Source of the DNA: Mycobacterium fragae
GTDB taxonomy: Bacteria > Actinomycetota > Actinomycetes > Mycobacteriales > Mycobacteriaceae
Direction: 5' to 3'
Length of the DNA: 64,000 bases
NCBI RefSeq assembly: GCF_002102185.1
Contig: NZ_LQOW01000004.1
Location: 1-64,000, forward strand
In this document: piece by piece, positions 8,492-17,456 of the stretch
Layout of the letters: the number at the start of each line of letters is the position of its first letter
Position numbering within the stretch: the stretch's first letter is position 1
Position numbers and translations under genes: made by a program
The notes under the pieces: model-generated
Told to the model about the DNA's origin: nothing
The model's input: the letters and a program-made list of their open reading frames with translations, nothing else
The model's database searches: none

Positions 8492-9461
8492 TCCCGCGCA
8501 CCCGCTCGCCGAGGCGGGCGCGCAGATCCTCCTCGAAGGCGACGACCTCGGGGCTGAGCTTCTCGGCGCGCAGCCGCTGCAGGTTCGGATAGCCCGCGTT
8601 GCGCTCGGCTTCCCATTCGTCGGCGAACTTGCCCGACTCGATCTCGCTCAGCACCTCTCGCATCACCCCGGCGACGTCGATGCCGTCGTATCGATCCGCC
8701 CGCGACATCTGGCCGTACTGGCTCGTGGGCGAGTGATAGCGCATCTGACCGGCGTAGCCTTCCAGCCGCAGCAGCCGGTAGTTCCGTTCGATCTCGCCCG
8801 AGAGCATCAGCTCGGTCATAATCGCCTCAATCGGGATGCCGGCCTCGGCCATCAGCCCGACGAAGCTCATCGAGACCCGGGCCATGGCCGGGGCGAACAG
8901 CTGCTCCATCGCCAGGTCGAGGACGGCCTCCTGGCGCGGCGTCATCTCGATGGCGCCTTGGCGCAGCCCGCCGATAGCCCGTCCGATGGCCAGCGTGCGG
9001 GCCAGAGCGGTTCCGGTGTTGTCCTTGTGAATACCGAGCGCGGTAATGAAGCCGATGCCCTCCACGTAGCACGCACGCACCTCGGGACCGAGCATCCTGG
9101 GCGCGACCATGCCGACGTCGCAGTCGGGGTCGATCCGGTCGAAAGCCGCCGCGTAGCCCGAGGCAAGCACCCACAGCGCATCGGGTTTGGGCGTGATGGG
9201 CAGCTCGGGGATTACGTCGTCGGGGATGAGGGTGCAGATCACGTCGCAGTCGCTCGCCTCCTTGATGTCGTGCGCCGTGAAGCCTTCGGCCGCGGCTTGG
9301 TCCCGGGAGGCGTCGGCCTGGGTGTAGACCTCCACGGCGAGGCCCGAGTCACGCAAGTTCAGGGCCCACGAGCGGCCCTGATTGCCATACCCGACGACGG
9401 CGACCCGCTGCCCGTCCAGCACCGAGAGGTCAGCGTCGGACTCGTAGTAGATCCTGGTCAT
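8484..9461 (-). CDS. Ketol-acid reductoisomerase-like (IlvC superfamily) protein
   Basis: A 325-residue protein with the IlvC N-terminal Rossmann domain (VLDGQRVAVVGYGNQGRSWALNL split around the GxGNQG motif) and an all-helical C-terminal domain. The metal-binding helix reads LDLAMEQLF, keeping the Asp and Glu of the classical DLFGEQ. The second half (SGEIERNYRLLRLEGYAGQM) departs from standard IlvC, where the ECLHE and SNTAEYG motifs would be expected. It is therefore a paralogue, probably not the branched-chain biosynthetic enzyme, acting on an unknown keto or hydroxy acid. The ATG at 9461 is chosen over 9497 because GAGGGG lies 7 bases upstream. It is divergent from the next cyclase gene across about 130 bases. 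Confidence 0.82.
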   Translation of the reverse strand: MTRIYYESDADLSVLDGQRVAVVGYGNQGRSWALNLRDSGLAVEVYTQADASRDQAAAEGFTAHDIKEASDCDVICTLIPDDVIPELPITPKPDALWVLASGYAAAFDRIDPDCDVGMVAPRMLGPEVRACYVEGIGFITALGIHKDNTGTALARTLAIGRAIGGLRQGAIEMTPRQEAVLDLAMEQLFAPAMARVSMSFVGLMAEAGIPIEAIMTELMLSGEIERNYRLLRLEGYAGQMRYHSPTSQYGQMSRADRYDGIDVAGVMREVLSEIESGKFADEWEAERNAGYPNLQRLRAEKLSPEVVAFEEDLRARLGERVRGTT

Positions 9462-9590
9462 CTTCAATCCCCTCTGCCGCAGTGCCGTGTTGCTCATTCA
9501 CCGGCTGGTTCACACATTTTCGACCCGAGGTCTTAATACTTCGTCGCTGATGTCGCCTTTACCTGCGATTTCGTGTGACATCCTGATCCG

Positions 9591-12233
9591 GTGCCCGCGG
9601 AGGTGCCGCCGTCAGGGGTGGTGACCTTTCTGTTCACCGATATTGAGGGTTCGACCCGTCGGTGGGAGTCCGGCGCGGATGCGATGCGGGTGGCGCTGGC
9701 CAAGCACGACAAGGTGTTGCGCTCTGCGATTGAGGCCCACGACGGCTTCGTCTTCAGTCACAGCGGCGACGGGATGGCCGCCGGGTTCACATCGCCGGTG
9801 TCGGCTGTGGCCGCGGCCGTCGATGCACAGCGCGAACTGGAGTTGCCCGTACGGATGGGGCTGGCGACCGGCGAGGCCGAGTTACGCGACAACGACTATT
9901 TCGGCACGGTGCTGAACCGGGCCGCGCGGGTGATGGCCGCCGGCCATGGCGGCCAGATCCTCGTGGCGGACTCCACAGCGGGCTTGCTCAGCGGTGTCGA
10001 GCTGGTGAACCTCGGACCTCGCCGGCTGCGGGACCTGCCGAACCCGATCGCGATCTTCCAAGTCGCCGCGCCGGGTTTGCGGACGGAATTCCCACCGCTA
10101 CGGACGGTCGATTCCAGTCAAGGAAATCTGCGGCCTGCGCCGAGTCGGCTCATCGGTCGCGACGACGACGTTGAAGACGTCGTATCGACGATGCGATCGC
10201 AGCGGCTGGTCACGTTGGCGGGTGTCGGTGGTGTCGGTAAAACCCGACTGGCACTCGAGGTGGCGGGAGTCCTCGCTGACGAATTTCCTGATGGTGTCTG
10301 GGTTTTGGAGCTGGCTTCGGTCGCCGATCCGGCAGCTGTGCCCGACGCGGTGGCTGCGGTGCTGGGCATCACGCAGCAGCCCGGCATGACGATGAGTGAG
10401 TCGATCGCAGCGGCTTTGGAGGCCAGGATTCGTCTCCTGGTGTTCGACAACTGCGAGCACGTCGTCGACGCAGCGGCGGATCTGATCGACCTTATCCTCG
10501 CGAGGTCGGCCACGGTCAAGATCCTGTCGACAAGCCGTGAGGGGCTGGGCCTCGCTGATGAGCGATTGTGTCGGGTTCCCTCCCTGGAAGTTGTTGCAGC
10601 CGTGGAGTTATTCAGGGACCGCGCTGCCCGGGACCTGTCGGCTGAGGAATCCACGGCGGTCGAAGAGCTGTGCCGTCGACTTGACGGCATCCCCTTGGCG
10701 ATCGAGCTGGCCGCCTCGCGCATGGAGTCGATGACCGCGACCGAGATGCGCGACCGCCTCGATCACCGGTTCAAGCTGCTTGTCCGGTCGCGGCGTGGAC
10801 TCGAACGTCACCAAACGCTGCGCCAGGCGGTGTCGTGGTCGTATGACCTCCTGGCAGAACCAGCAAAGACGCTGCTGGAACGGTGTTCGGTGTTCGCCGG
10901 TGGCTTCGACGTTGAAAGTGCTTGTGCCGTATCAGGATTCGGGGAGGCCGACGAGTTCACGATCCTCGACCTGCTCGACTCGCTGGTGCGCAAGTCCTTG
11001 GTCGTCGCGGACCGGTCGACGGGTAAGACCCGGTTTTCGATGCTGGAGACCATCCGCCGGTTCGCCGAGGAGAAGCTCGTCGAACGTGGACAAGCGGCCG
11101 AGGCGAGTTCGGCGCACGCGCGGTATTTCGCCGACCGCGAGACCGACATCCTCGCGCTGTGGGACAGCCCGCGCCAGCGGGAGGCGTACGACTGGTTCGC
11201 CACCGAACTCGCCAATCTGCGCACCGCGTTCCGCTGGGCCGCCGACCGCGGTGACGTCGACATTGCCGCGTCCATCACGACGTACGCCTGGATTCTCGGT
11301 TTCTTCGGCGTCCAGAACCTCGAGCCGGTTTCGTGGGCAGAAGAGCTGATCGAGCCGGCGAGGGCAATCGGGCACCCGCGGCTGGCGAGCGTGTATGTAG
11401 GCGCATCGCTGTGCTGGGTAACCGGCCGGGTCGATCAAGCGCTCGCGTACGCCGCTAGCGGTCACGCCATTTTAGCGAGCAACCCGCATGCGGCGCCATA
11501 CGGCCTGGAAGGCGGGCTTGGCGGAGCCTATATGGCCATCGGACAAGCTGAGCGGTGGGCGGAGGTGTGCCGCATTCAGCTCGAACGCCGAGGCGACAAC
11601 CACGTTGCCATTCGTACCTGCCGCGTCTGTGCACTGGCTTTCGCCGGTCTCCTTGAGGAGGCGAGAGCAGCCGCCGACGGATTGATCGAAGCAGCTATTG
11701 CCACCGATAACCCGTATATGCATACGTTTGCGATCGCCGTCTATGCATATTGCCTGAGTTCAGCAGGTTCCGAACGTGACCTCGCGCTCTGCCGGCAGGG
11801 GCTAGCGCTCGCCCAAGAAAGCGGCAATCAGTACAACGCAACGATTCTCGCGACAGCTCTGGCCCGACTCGAATCCGAACCCGTCGTTAACGTCGCGGCG
11901 ATCGAGCATCTGACGCTGGTTATTCGGCATTGGTACGACGCGGGGAATTTCGGGAATTTGGTCGGCCCGCTCGCGATGCTCAGCGCATTCCTGGATCGCC
12001 TGGGGCGGTTCGAGCCCGCCGCGACAATAGCCGGCTTTTCATGCGACCCCGTATCGCTGGCGACGGTCCCAGAGCTGGCCCCCACCATCGCCCACCTCCG
12101 CGAGGTGCTCGGCGATCAGTCCTACGAATCGTTCGCCGGCAACGGCGAGGCGATGACCGCGGCCGCCATCGTCGCGTACGCCTATGACCAAATCGACCAG
12201 GCCCGAGCGGAGCTGGAAGGGGTCTCGAAGTGA
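9591..12233 (+). CDS. Class III cyclase-NB-ARC-TPR regulator
   Basis: An 880-residue soluble protein. An N-terminal class III cyclase-type domain (VVTFLFTDIEGSTRRWE, SHSGDGMAAGF, LNRAARVM) is followed by an NB-ARC/STAND NTPase module (Walker A GVGGVGKTRLALEV near residue 210, LLVFDNCEHVVDA, then STSREGLG and GIPLAIELAASRM) and a C-terminal TPR-like domain. The purine-specifying Lys of the cyclase is replaced (FSHSGDG), but both metal Asp and the Asn/Arg pair remain. Unlike the two later paralogues it has no LuxR helix-turn-helix. The GTG start shows no ribosome site and may be leaderless. The stop overlaps the downstream flavoprotein start by 4 bases, so the two are co-expressed. Confidence 0.9.
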   Translation: MPAEVPPSGVVTFLFTDIEGSTRRWESGADAMRVALAKHDKVLRSAIEAHDGFVFSHSGDGMAAGFTSPVSAVAAAVDAQRELELPVRMGLATGEAELRDNDYFGTVLNRAARVMAAGHGGQILVADSTAGLLSGVELVNLGPRRLRDLPNPIAIFQVAAPGLRTEFPPLRTVDSSQGNLRPAPSRLIGRDDDVEDVVSTMRSQRLVTLAGVGGVGKTRLALEVAGVLADEFPDGVWVLELASVADPAAVPDAVAAVLGITQQPGMTMSESIAAALEARIRLLVFDNCEHVVDAAADLIDLILARSATVKILSTSREGLGLADERLCRVPSLEVVAAVELFRDRAARDLSAEESTAVEELCRRLDGIPLAIELAASRMESMTATEMRDRLDHRFKLLVRSRRGLERHQTLRQAVSWSYDLLAEPAKTLLERCSVFAGGFDVESACAVSGFGEADEFTILDLLDSLVRKSLVVADRSTGKTRFSMLETIRRFAEEKLVERGQAAEASSAHARYFADRETDILALWDSPRQREAYDWFATELANLRTAFRWAADRGDVDIAASITTYAWILGFFGVQNLEPVSWAEELIEPARAIGHPRLASVYVGASLCWVTGRVDQALAYAASGHAILASNPHAAPYGLEGGLGGAYMAIGQAERWAEVCRIQLERRGDNHVAIRTCRVCALAFAGLLEEARAAADGLIEAAIATDNPYMHTFAIAVYAYCLSSAGSERDLALCRQGLALAQESGNQYNATILATALARLESEPVVNVAAIEHLTLVIRHWYDAGNFGNLVGPLAMLSAFLDRLGRFEPAATIAGFSCDPVSLATVPELAPTIAHLREVLGDQSYESFAGNGEAMTAAAIVAYAYDQIDQARAELEGVSK

Positions 12234-13822
12234 CGCGGTCGTGGTGGGGGTGGGGCAACGTCGAGGAAGCGCTGTCGGAGCGGGAGACGAATGAGCTTGT
12301 GTCACGGGTGGCGGCGATGCTGCCCGGACATGACCTGACCGATCACCAACCGCCGGACCCGTCCGCGCTGGAATTGCCCACGCCACGGATTACCCCGCCG
12401 GCATCGCTGGCCTCGCTGTGTTCGGTCGACCCCGTCGATCGAGCGGGTCATGCGCGCGGCAAGGCGTTTCGCGACGTGGTGCGCAATCTGCAGGGAAGCC
12501 TCGACCACGTCCCCGACCTGATCGCCAGGCCACACCGCGAGCAGGACGTGGTCGACCTGCTGGATTGGTGTGCGCGGGAAGGCATCTCGGTCATCCCGTA
12601 CGGTGGCGGCAGCTCGGTGGTCGGTGGGGTCGAGCGCCGGTTCGACGGCCCCGCGCTCACGCTGGACACCACCGAGATGGGCGCTGTGCTCGAGATCGAC
12701 CGGGTCAGCCGGGCCGCGCGCGTCCAGGGCGGGGCACTCGGGCCGGCGATCGAAAACCAGCTGCGCCCATACGATCTCACGCTGCGACATTTTCCGCAGT
12801 CGTTCGGGTTCTCCACCCTCGGGGGTTGGTTGGCCACCCGTTCGGGCGGGCATTTCGCCACGCTGTACACCCACATCGACGATCTGACCGAGTCGCTGCG
12901 CGTCGTCACCCCGACCGGCGTGAGCGAGTCGCGGCGGCTGCCGGGATCCGGTGCCGGGCCGTCGCCGGACCGGTTGTTCCTCGGCTCGGAGGGCACGCTC
13001 GGCATCATCACCGAGGCGTGGATGCGGTTGCAGAACCGCCCGCGCTGGCAGGTCACCGCTTCGGTGGCATTTGACGACTGGACGGCGGCGGTCGCGGCGA
13101 CTCGGGCGATCGCGCAGGCAGGGCTCTACCCGGCGAATTGCCGGCTGCTGGACCCAGCCGAGGCGTTTCTCAACGCCGGCGCGGCGGTCGGGGGCGGACT
13201 GTTGGTGCTGGCCTTCGAATCGGCCGACCACCCGACAGACCCATGGCTGAACCGGGCGCTAGAGGTCGCCGCTGAACACGGCGGCACGGTGACCGCGCAA
13301 CGCAGCCGCGACACCGCAAGCGACACAACGAAACCCGACGCCTCGGCCAACTGGCGTTCGGCATTCATGCGCATGCCCTATCAGCGCGACGCCCTCGCCC
13401 GTCGCGGCGTCATCGCCGAAACCTTCGAAACCGCTTGCACCTGGGAGGGTTTCGACGCACTGCATGCCGCGGTGACCGAGGCCGCCCGGACCGCCGTCGA
13501 ACGAGTCTGCGGTTCAGGCGCGGTGACGAGCCGGTTCACCCACGTCTACCCCGACGGGCCTGCGCCCTATTACGGCATCTACGGCGGCGGGCGCTGGGGT
13601 TCCCTCGACGCACAGTGGGACGAGATCAAGGCAGCCGTTTCCGAGGCGATCATCACCACCGGCGGCACGATCACACATCACCATGCCGTGGGCCGCGACC
13701 ATCGTCCGTGGTACGACCGCCAGCGGCCCGACCCGTTCGCAGGGGCCCTGCGCGCGGCAAAGTCAGCACTTGACCCGGCCGGAATCCTCAACCCCGGCGT
13801 GCTCATCGACACCGTCCGGTAG
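12230..13822 (+). CDS. FAD-binding oxidase, alkyldihydroxyacetonephosphate synthase-like
   Basis: A 530-residue VAO-family flavoprotein. The FAD domain shows ISVIPYGGGSSVVGGVE and the loop FSTLGGWLATRSGGHFATLY with LFLGSEGTLGIITEAWM. The C-terminus carries the ITHHHAVGRDHRPWY stretch, the triple-His and Tyr motif of alkyl-DHAP synthases that swap an acyl for an alkyl group in ether-lipid synthesis. Mycobacterial relatives are annotated AgpS (Rv3107c), whose true reaction is unclear. The GTG start overlaps the stop of the cyclase-NB-ARC gene (GTGA). The 3' end overlaps the convergent serine hydrolase gene by 20 bases. Confidence 0.88.
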   Translation: MTRSWWGWGNVEEALSERETNELVSRVAAMLPGHDLTDHQPPDPSALELPTPRITPPASLASLCSVDPVDRAGHARGKAFRDVVRNLQGSLDHVPDLIARPHREQDVVDLLDWCAREGISVIPYGGGSSVVGGVERRFDGPALTLDTTEMGAVLEIDRVSRAARVQGGALGPAIENQLRPYDLTLRHFPQSFGFSTLGGWLATRSGGHFATLYTHIDDLTESLRVVTPTGVSESRRLPGSGAGPSPDRLFLGSEGTLGIITEAWMRLQNRPRWQVTASVAFDDWTAAVAATRAIAQAGLYPANCRLLDPAEAFLNAGAAVGGGLLVLAFESADHPTDPWLNRALEVAAEHGGTVTAQRSRDTASDTTKPDASANWRSAFMRMPYQRDALARRGVIAETFETACTWEGFDALHAAVTEAARTAVERVCGSGAVTSRFTHVYPDGPAPYYGIYGGGRWGSLDAQWDEIKAAVSEAIITTGGTITHHHAVGRDHRPWYDRQRPDPFAGALRAAKSALDPAGILNPGVLIDTVR

Positions 13823-14546
13823 GCAGGACCTCAAGGTGGGCCGTCACCCACCGCGCCATGTCGGTGAGGTCCCGGGTGCCGTCGTCGAAGGATCCCGACG
13901 CGGGTTCAGCCGCCAAAGCCACAGCGGTCATGCCCGTCGGCCAAGTGAGCAGGCCCATTTGTCGTACCAGGTGATTGCCGGCAGTTGACGGTCCCCAGCC
14001 GCCTTTGAATCGGGCGCCGGAAATGGTGCCGATTCCCCAGCTCTGGTCACGCGTCACGCGGCCCATCAGCGCAAAGATCGGCGCGTTTCTGCCGTCGCAG
14101 ACAGCGCCGGAGATGAATCGGGCCTGGTCAACCAACGACCAGTCCGTCTGCCCGAACGCGGTGAACTCCGGACGCACCCGTTGTGACTGGACCGTCGTCG
14201 GGTCGCCGTTTTCTCTCAGCACGGCTTCGACCTTGCCCGCCGCGATGGCCGGGTCGCCCAAACGCCGCCAGATCGATTCGGCTGCCGCATTGTCGGATTC
14301 GGTGATGGCGGCCGTCATCTCGGGCGTGACTTCGGCCGGAGTGCGTTCGCGCAGCGCGGCAATGGCCACCGGGACCTTCATCGTCGACCAGGCCGGTCCG
14401 CTTTGCCAGTGCCCCAACGCAATTGGAGCGTTCCCGCTGCCGGCGGCGCTGACAGCTAACCCGATGACCGCGTCCAGCTCCGACTCCAACTGCGCGAAGT
14501 CAGCAGCCAACGCCGCCGCGTCACCCGCGCCAGGATTGGTTGCCAC
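13803..14546 (-). CDS. Class A beta-lactamase-fold serine hydrolase
   Basis: About 247 residues with the core motifs of penicillin-recognising serine enzymes: SxxK in AWSTMKVPVA, SDN in ITESDNAAAES, and a KGG in place of KTG (ARFKGGWGP). This resembles mycobacterial LppW-type beta-lactamase-like proteins more than BlaC, so it is more likely an esterase or cell-wall-related hydrolase than a resistance enzyme. The start is uncertain. GTG 14546 is chosen because it comes just before the conserved fold and does not run into the divergent DUF7159 gene; longer in-frame starts (14684, 14813) overlap that gene. No clear signal peptide is seen from the chosen start. Confidence 0.72.
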   Translation of the reverse strand: MATNPGAGDAAALAADFAQLESELDAVIGLAVSAAGSGNAPIALGHWQSGPAWSTMKVPVAIAALRERTPAEVTPEMTAAITESDNAAAESIWRRLGDPAIAAGKVEAVLRENGDPTTVQSQRVRPEFTAFGQTDWSLVDQARFISGAVCDGRNAPIFALMGRVTRDQSWGIGTISGARFKGGWGPSTAGNHLVRQMGLLTWPTGMTAVALAAEPASGSFDDGTRDLTDMARWVTAHLEVLPTGRCR

Positions 14547-14676
14547 CCGGCGAGGGTATCCGCGAGAGGCGGCGACATCGCGCCAACCGGCTAGCTTGCT
14601 GAGGACATAGCGCTTACTGTCGAAAGCATCAGGGTCGTCGGGGGCCCGCGTGCGGTGTTGCAGGCTGGGAGGAATC

Positions 14677-16050
14677 GTGGACATCGTACTGGGGATGTCG
14701 ATGGCACCCTCGACCGTCCAAATGGTGCTGGTCGAAGGCGAAAACGCGGACGGCGCCACCGTCGAGGAGGACGGCTTCGAAATCCCGAGCAACGGGGAAG
14801 CCGACCAACCCACAGTCCCAAATAGCGCAGCAAATCAGGTGATCGCGGCGATCCTTGGCACCCGGGAAAGCGCCGCCGAGGGCGGCTACCGGCTGACGTC
14901 GACCGGGGTGACCTGGACCGATCCCGCCGAGGCCGGGGCGCTGCGCGATGCGCTGGCCGCCCACAAAGTGGAAAACGTCATGCTGGTCTCGGCCTTCTTG
15001 GCCGCGGCCGCACTGGCACAGACGGTGGGCACCGCACAGGGCTATGCGCGTACCGGATTGCTGTTCGTCGAACCGGATACCGCGACATTGGCTGTTGTCG
15101 ACTCGTCCGACGGCTCGATCGCCGAGGTGCGCCGGGAAGTCCTGCCGGCCGATGACGACGAGGCAGTGGCCGAACTGACCAAGATGGCCGCCGATGCCGA
15201 CGGCCTGCAATCGCGTCCGGAGGGCCTGTTCGTGGTGGGCTCCGGTGTCGACATCGCCATGATCAAACCGGAGCTGGACAAGGCGACATCGCTCATGGTC
15301 AGCGCGCCCGGCGAGCCGGAGACGGCACTGGCCCGGGGCGCCGCGCTGGCGTCGGCGCACGCACCGTTATTCGAGTCGTCGACGGCTGCTCTGGCCTATG
15401 CGCAGGATCCCGGCACCGGTGTCGTCAACCCAGAGGTCGCGTTGGCCGCGGGACTCGCCGCGGAGGCTGAGGTGGTTGGCCAAGCCGAGGGTCAAGGACT
15501 GGCTTACAGCGCCGCACCGGACGATGAAGCCAACGTCTATACCGTGGCTGGGGGCGCGGCAGAATCGACGGCACTCGACTTCCACCAGGCCGACACAGAT
15601 CAGACTGAGCGCAAGCCGTTCCTGGTGGCGCTCGGGGTGTTGACGATCTTCGTCGTCGGTGTCGCCGCACTGGCGATTGCGCTCGCACTCAATATCCGGC
15701 CACACGTCAATGACCGGCCCAATCTGGGTCAACGTGTCGTGGTTCCCACGAAGCAGGCGCCGCCACCGCCTAAAGCGCCGCCGGCACCTGCACCGGCCCC
15801 AGCGGCTCCGGCACCCGCCCCCGCGGCGCCAGCGCCTGCACCGGTCGCACCGGCACCGCCGCCGGCACTTCCGCCTCCTCCGCCGGCACTGCCGCCGCCT
15901 CAGCTACCCGCGCCACAGCTGCCGGGCCCAAACATTCCGGGTCCGGGGATTCCGGGTCCGATGATTCCGGGACCGAAGATTCCGGGTCCGGGCATCCCGG
16001 GCATCGGTGGTGGCCACGGCGGCGGCATCCCGGGCATTCCGCACTTCTAA
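14677..16050 (+). CDS. Proline/alanine-rich single-TM protein, DUF7159-type
   Basis: A 457-residue protein. The N-terminal domain starts VDIVLGMSMAPSTVQMVLVE, the form I associate with mycobacterial DUF7159 proteins, and has an actin-ATPase-like look. A single membrane segment (FLVALGVLTIFVVGVAALAI) is followed by a long Pro/Ala tail and a Pro/Gly repeat ending GIPGIPHF. The tail is probably extracytoplasmic. The GTG at 14677 is chosen over the upstream GTG at 14650 because GGGAGG precedes it by 4 bases and the family begins with this sequence. It lies upstream of the tgs2-NUDIX pair on the same strand. The function is unknown. Confidence 0.78.
   Translation: MDIVLGMSMAPSTVQMVLVEGENADGATVEEDGFEIPSNGEADQPTVPNSAANQVIAAILGTRESAAEGGYRLTSTGVTWTDPAEAGALRDALAAHKVENVMLVSAFLAAAALAQTVGTAQGYARTGLLFVEPDTATLAVVDSSDGSIAEVRREVLPADDDEAVAELTKMAADADGLQSRPEGLFVVGSGVDIAMIKPELDKATSLMVSAPGEPETALARGAALASAHAPLFESSTAALAYAQDPGTGVVNPEVALAAGLAAEAEVVGQAEGQGLAYSAAPDDEANVYTVAGGAAESTALDFHQADTDQTERKPFLVALGVLTIFVVGVAALAIALALNIRPHVNDRPNLGQRVVVPTKQAPPPPKAPPAPAPAPAAPAPAPAAPAPAPVAPAPPPALPPPPPALPPPQLPAPQLPGPNIPGPGIPGPMIPGPKIPGPGIPGIGGGHGGGIPGIPHF
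15934..16008 (+). repeat. Five tandem 15-bp units encoding IPGPx
   Basis: Inside the C-terminal tail of the proline-rich gene, 15-base units of the form ATT CCG GGT CCG NNN repeat five times in frame, giving IPGPG, IPGPM, IPGPK, IPGPG and IPGIG. Such units can change copy number by slippage without breaking the frame. Confidence 0.85.
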
Positions 16051-16091
16051 AAGGCTTGGGCTGGAGCCCTGCCGCCGCGTTTAATGTGTTG

Positions 16092-17450
16092 ATGGAGCTG
16101 ATAACGCCCACCGACTCGATATTCCTGCTGGGCGAATCTCGCGAACATCCCATGCACGTCGGTGGCTTGGCGCTGTTCGAGCCGCCGGAGGGCGCGGGAC
16201 CCGAATTCCCGCGTGAGGTTTACGAGGCGCTGGTCGACAACAGAGACTTCCAACCCACATTCCGCAAACGGCCGGCACGCCTCCTCGGCGGCATCGCCAA
16301 CCTGGCGTGGGCCTACGACGACGAGGACGACATCGACATCGACTACCACCTGCGCCGGCAGGCACTTCCCACGCCGGGACGGGTCCGCGACCTACTCGAG
16401 TTGACCTCGCTGCTGCACGGCAGCCTGCTCGATCGTCACCGCCCGCTGTGGGAAGGCCACTTCGTGGAGGGGCTGAACGACGGCCGGTTCGCGCTGTACA
16501 CCAAGTTCCACCACTCCCTGATCGACGGCGTCTCGGCGTTGAAGCTGATGCAGCGCTCGCTGTCCCGCGACCCGAACGATCAAGAGCTGCAGGCGATCTG
16601 GAGTCTGCCTCGCCGCCGACGCTCGGCCAGTCGTTCACGCTGGCAGACGCTGACCCAGCTCGTGGGATCTGTTGCGGGACTTGGTCCGTCGGCGCTAACT
16701 CTTGCTCGTGCAGCGCTGATCGAACAGCAACTGACTCTGCCGTTCGCCGCACCGCGCACCATGCTCAACGTGCGGATCGGTGGTGCCCGGCGGTGTGCGG
16801 CCCAGTCCTGGTCGCTGGACCGCATCAAGAGCGTCAAGCGGGCCACCGGGGTGAGCTTCAACGATGTGGTGCTTGGGATGTGCGCCGGCGCGCTGCGCCA
16901 CTACCTGGCCGACCAACATGCGCTCCCCGACACGCCCCTGATCGCAATGGTGCCGGTAAGCCTGCGCAAAGAGGACGAGGCCGACAGTGGTGGCAACCTG
17001 GTCGGCACCATCCTGTGCAGCCTGGCCACCGACGTCGACGACCCCGCGAAGCGGCTCGAGGCGATCAGCGAGTCGACGCGCTCCAACAAGAAGGTGTTCA
17101 CCGAACTGCCGCGGCTGGAGGCGTTGGCGTTGTCGGCATTTCTCATGTCGCCGATGGCTCTGGCCGTCGTCCCCGGAGTGGGCACCGCAGCACCGCCGCC
17201 GTTCAACCTCGTCATCTCGAACGTGCCGGGGCCGAACGAGCCGATGTACTGGCGGGGCGCCCGGCTCGACGGCAACTATCCGCTGTCCATTCCGCTGGAC
17301 GGGCAGGCATTGAACATCACGGTCGTCAACAACGCCGAGAACCTGGATTTCGGCTTGGTCGGCTGCCGGCGCAGTGTGCCGCACCTGCAGCGGCTGCTCG
17401 ACGACCTGGAAACCTCGCTCAAAGACTTGGAACGCGCGGTCGGAGTCTAG
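16092..17450 (+). CDS. tgs2: Wax ester synthase/diacylglycerol acyltransferase (WS/DGAT)
   Basis: A 452-residue acyltransferase that joins acyl-CoA to diacylglycerol or a long-chain alcohol to make storage lipid. Hallmarks are the N-terminal MELITPTDSIFLLGESREHP, the catalytic HHxxxDG in TKFHHSLIDGVSALKL, and the C-terminal NLVISNVPGPNEPMYWRGA. Length fits the family. The ATG at 16092 is chosen because family members begin with this sequence; an earlier in-frame start at 16056 adds 12 unrelated residues. It is followed 6 bases later by a NUDIX gene, the same order as M. tuberculosis Rv3734c-Rv3733c. The tgs2 symbol rests on that synteny. Confidence 0.88.
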   Translation: MELITPTDSIFLLGESREHPMHVGGLALFEPPEGAGPEFPREVYEALVDNRDFQPTFRKRPARLLGGIANLAWAYDDEDDIDIDYHLRRQALPTPGRVRDLLELTSLLHGSLLDRHRPLWEGHFVEGLNDGRFALYTKFHHSLIDGVSALKLMQRSLSRDPNDQELQAIWSLPRRRRSASRSRWQTLTQLVGSVAGLGPSALTLARAALIEQQLTLPFAAPRTMLNVRIGGARRCAAQSWSLDRIKSVKRATGVSFNDVVLGMCAGALRHYLADQHALPDTPLIAMVPVSLRKEDEADSGGNLVGTILCSLATDVDDPAKRLEAISESTRSNKKVFTELPRLEALALSAFLMSPMALAVVPGVGTAAPPPFNLVISNVPGPNEPMYWRGARLDGNYPLSIPLDGQALNITVVNNAENLDFGLVGCRRSVPHLQRLLDDLETSLKDLERAVGV

Positions 17451-17456
17451 CGCGGT

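Noticed and set aside
8334..9536. A 400-residue open frame on the plus strand
   Set aside because: It lies antisense to the reductoisomerase-like gene, which has clear motifs and a good ribosome site.
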